A stretch of DNA of 8,008 bases. It comes from Euryarchaeota archaeon TMED132 (GTDB lineage: Archaea > Thermoplasmatota > Poseidoniia > Poseidoniales > Poseidoniaceae). The DNA is taken from assembly GCA_002172355.2 (NCBI GenBank), contig NHGH02000042.1:8964-16971 (forward strand). Direction: 5' to 3'. Positions 5,562-8,008 of the stretch are shown here, piece by piece; the stretch's first letter is position 1; each line of letters opens with the position of its first letter. The position numbers were made by a program, and so were the translations under genes. The notes under the pieces were generated by a model, which saw only the letters and a program-made list of their open reading frames with translations, was not told the origin of the DNA and did not search any database.

Positions 5562-8008
5562 ATGTCTGTTGATGAAGTCTATTGGCAAAAAAAATGGACC
5601 GATTCGAAAATTTTCGAAGCCAAAATAAGTGACGATAAAACGCCGTTTTACTGTTTGGAAATGTATCCATATCCCTCGGGGAAAATGCATATGGGCCATG
5701 TTAGAAATTACTCAATTGGAGATGCTGTTGCCCGATATAAGAGAATGATGGGCTATGATGTACTTTATCCAATAGGTTTTGACTCATTTGGAATGCCTGC
5801 TGAAAATGCAGCTATCAAGGAAGGTGGGCACCCTTATGATATCACTGAAAGAAATATGGCATCGATAACTCAACAAATAAAGAGAATGGGCTTTTCTTAT
5901 GATTGGTCGAAAATGGTCAAAAGTCATGACCCAAATTATTACAAATGGAATCAATGGTTCTTCACTAAATTCATGGAAAATGGATTAGCATACCAAGAAT
6001 TTGCGCCTGTAAATTGGTGTAATTCATGCAATACTGTTCTTGCTAATGAACAAATTAAGGCTGGAAGATGCTGGAGATGCAACGGTCCTGTAATCCAAAA
6101 AGAAATGAATCAATGGTTCTTAGACACGCCCAAATATGCTCAAGAATTAGTAGATGGTTTAGATAATATAGAATTCCCTGAAAATGTCACAGCAATGCAA
6201 AAAGATTGGATTGGTCGTTCAGAAGGAGCTGAAATAATATTCACAGTAGAGGGCTCGGGTGAAAAAATCAAAGTATTTACAACTAGGCCTGATACTATTT
6301 TTGGAGTCACTTTCATCACACTAGCCCCTGAGCATGACCTTTCAAGAACATTTGCCGAAGGTACTGAATTTGAATCAGGTTGGCAAGAATTGTATGATGA
6401 AGTTTCTGTAATGACTGAATTTGATAGAATTAAAAATATGAACAAGAAAAAGGGGGCACCTCTTGGAAAGAACGCCATACATCCTTTGACTGGTGAAAAA
6501 ATACCTATTTGGACTGGAAACTTTGTCATTGCATCTTACGGAACTGGAGCAGTAATGGCAGTTCCTGCTCACGATGAAAGAGACTATGATTTCGCAAGTA
6601 AATATGGAATCAAAATAAAGCGTGCATTGGTAATGGAGGAAAATGTTCAGCCTAATGAAGAAATGAAAAAGGCTGAAACCGATTTAGGTTGGATGGTCAA
6701 CTCTCCAATCGAAGGATTTGACGGCTTATATGGAGATGATGCAAAATCAGCTGTTATTGGGGCGCTTGAAAAAGAAGGCAATGGGAATCAAACTATAAAT
6801 TGGAAAATTAGACCTTGGTTGGTTTCACGTCAAAGATACTGGGGTACTCCAATTCCTGTTATTCATTGTACTGAATGCGGGGTTGTGCCTGTTCCTGAAG
6901 AACAATTACCTGTTGAATTACCTAGAAATGTAACCTTTGGAGAAGGTAATCCATTGACCAGTTGTGAAGAATTTGTTAATGTAAAATGCCCCAAATGTGG
7001 TTCTGATGCAAAAAGAGAAACCGACACAATGGACACCTTTGTAGATTCTTCTTGGTACTTCATGCGTTATACTGATGCGCAAAATAATTCTGAATGTTTC
7101 TCAAAAGATATTGTCAATCATTGGATGAATGTTGACTTCTATTGTGGAGGAATTGAGCATGCACAAATGCATTTGATCTATGCAAGGTTTTGGACTAAGG
7201 CTCTACGTGACCTCGGTTTGCATTCTATCGATGAACCATTCAATGAATTACTGTGTCAAGGAATGGTCAATAAACAAGCACCGTGGTGTGAAACTTGCTC
7301 AATAACACTTTCAGTAGACCATATTGGGAGCGCTTGCCCTCATTGTTCTGGTGAATTAGGATTACGTTCTGCTAAAATGAGTAAATCATTAGGAAATACC
7401 GTATCTCCTGAAGATATGATTGAAAAGTTTGGTGCAGATACGGTTAGATTGTTTATTCTATTTGCTGCAAACCCTACTGCTGGAATGGATTGGTCGGATA
7501 TTGCTTTAGAGGCAAATCATCGAGTTATGTTACAACTTCTAACAATTCCAAACCAAATCCTCTCCTGGGGCGATGAGCAAAAAGATATCGACCAATGGTT
7601 AGAAGCAAGAATGAAGCAACGTGTTGTAGAATTCCAAACCTCGATGGATAACTATGATTTGAGAAGGGCTGTTGAAATATCTCATTATGAACTTATCAAG
7701 GATATGAACTGGTATATTAGACGAGGGGGGAATAATGGAGATTTAGGAAAACAACTACTTTCCATATGGTCACACCTATTGTCGGTTTCTACGCCTCATC
7801 TAGCAGAAGAATGGTGGAGAAAGTTAGGTAATGAAACTATGATTGCAAATACTGTCTATTCTCCACTTGAACGACTTTCTGATACAGAGCAATCTATCCT
7901 AGATGATGAATATGTCATGAGAAATATCTTAGAAAATGCTAGAAAGGTCAAGTCGATTGCTGAGCGTCACTTAGATGGGGCTGCAAAAACACTCACGCTA
8001 ACAATATC
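5562..8008 (+). CDS. leuS: Leucyl-tRNA synthetase (3' partial; bacterial-type body, archaeal-like C-terminus)
   Basis: Class I synthetase that charges tRNA-Leu with leucine in the cytosol. The frame runs to the window edge with 815 codons visible, so probably only a few dozen residues are missing. Numbered from ATG 5562, the order is: YPYPSGKMHMGH with the HIGH-type motif HMGH (43-46); a CxxC/CxxC zinc-ribbon-like site (C153, C156, C170, C173); WIGRSEGAE; the CP1 editing domain with TTRPDT (240-245) and GTGAVMAVPAHDERD (327-341), whose D338 matches the conserved editing aspartate; a second CxxC pair set (C436, C439, C476, C479); DTFVDSSWY; GGIEHAQMHL; a third CxxC...CPHC set (C576, C579, C592, C595); KMSKS (605-609); then the anticodon-binding domain with WYIRRGG (717-723) and TPHLAEEWW. 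Through KMSKS it reads as bacterial-type LeuRS. The last ~140 residues resemble archaeal LeuRS and lack the bacterial 'VQVNGK' ending. Start uncertain: in-frame TTG codons at 5538 and 5547 are alternatives. Confidence 0.95.
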   Translation, partial: MSVDEVYWQKKWTDSKIFEAKISDDKTPFYCLEMYPYPSGKMHMGHVRNYSIGDAVARYKRMMGYDVLYPIGFDSFGMPAENAAIKEGGHPYDITERNMASITQQIKRMGFSYDWSKMVKSHDPNYYKWNQWFFTKFMENGLAYQEFAPVNWCNSCNTVLANEQIKAGRCWRCNGPVIQKEMNQWFLDTPKYAQELVDGLDNIEFPENVTAMQKDWIGRSEGAEIIFTVEGSGEKIKVFTTRPDTIFGVTFITLAPEHDLSRTFAEGTEFESGWQELYDEVSVMTEFDRIKNMNKKKGAPLGKNAIHPLTGEKIPIWTGNFVIASYGTGAVMAVPAHDERDYDFASKYGIKIKRALVMEENVQPNEEMKKAETDLGWMVNSPIEGFDGLYGDDAKSAVIGALEKEGNGNQTINWKIRPWLVSRQRYWGTPIPVIHCTECGVVPVPEEQLPVELPRNVTFGEGNPLTSCEEFVNVKCPKCGSDAKRETDTMDTFVDSSWYFMRYTDAQNNSECFSKDIVNHWMNVDFYCGGIEHAQMHLIYARFWTKALRDLGLHSIDEPFNELLCQGMVNKQAPWCETCSITLSVDHIGSACPHCSGELGLRSAKMSKSLGNTVSPEDMIEKFGADTVRLFILFAANPTAGMDWSDIALEANHRVMLQLLTIPNQILSWGDEQKDIDQWLEARMKQRVVEFQTSMDNYDLRRAVEISHYELIKDMNWYIRRGGNNGDLGKQLLSIWSHLLSVSTPHLAEEWWRKLGNETMIANTVYSPLERLSDTEQSILDDEYVMRNILENARKVKSIAERHLDGAAKTLTLTI

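Noticed and set aside
5470..5670. 66-residue minus-strand frame across the intergenic region and leuS start
   Set aside because: Product resembles nothing, it lies antisense to the conserved LeuRS N-terminus, and it would overlap the palindrome.
6140..7063. Minus-strand frames inside leuS
   Set aside because: They are shadows of a strongly conserved synthetase frame and show no domain of their own.

Overview
The window looks like the genome of a marine planktonic archaeon of the Thermoplasmatota, most likely Marine Group II (Candidatus Poseidoniales) or a close relative. This is an inference from three things: a secreted protein with DxDGDG / 'QWxDxDGDGYGDN' thrombospondin-type-3-like repeats, a membrane-anchored protein ending in two archaeal-style winged helix-turn-helix domains, and a leucyl-tRNA synthetase whose C-terminal domain reads as archaeal. 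The sequence is AT-rich and compactly coded. There is no sign of mobile DNA, CRISPR or RNA genes.

Layout. (1) Bases 1-1917, + strand: the 3' part of a large surface protein made almost entirely of calcium-binding DxDGDG loops, followed by a Ser/Asn linker, one membrane helix and a charged cytoplasmic tail. Its true start lies left of the window. (2) Bases 1918-2000: a short spacer with an archaeal TATA-like box. (3) Bases 2001-4580, + strand: a complete 859-residue signal-peptide protein with about 620 residues of cysteine-paired beta-type modules outside the cell, one membrane helix and two cytoplasmic winged-helix domains. It is a plausible membrane-tethered transcription regulator. (4) Bases 4570-5454, - strand: a complete GHMP-family sugar kinase (fucokinase / heptose-7-phosphate-kinase-like) whose 3' end overlaps the regulator gene tail to tail by 11 bp. 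(5) Bases 5455-5561: a divergent intergenic region holding a 34-bp imperfect palindrome. (6) Bases 5562-8008, + strand: leucyl-tRNA synthetase, running off the right edge and lacking only its extreme C-terminus.

How they fit together. The first two genes are adjacent, co-oriented and both encode proteins with a large exterior part, one helix and a cytoplasmic C-terminus. A surface-structure plus membrane-sensor pairing is possible, but the TATA-like box between them suggests the second can be transcribed on its own. The sugar kinase and leuS are transcribed divergently from one short region and have no obvious functional tie. The most notable points are the mosaic look of LeuRS (bacterial-type catalytic and editing body, archaeal-type C-terminus, a zinc-ribbon-like insert just before KMSKS), the regulator architecture, and the palindrome in front of leuS.
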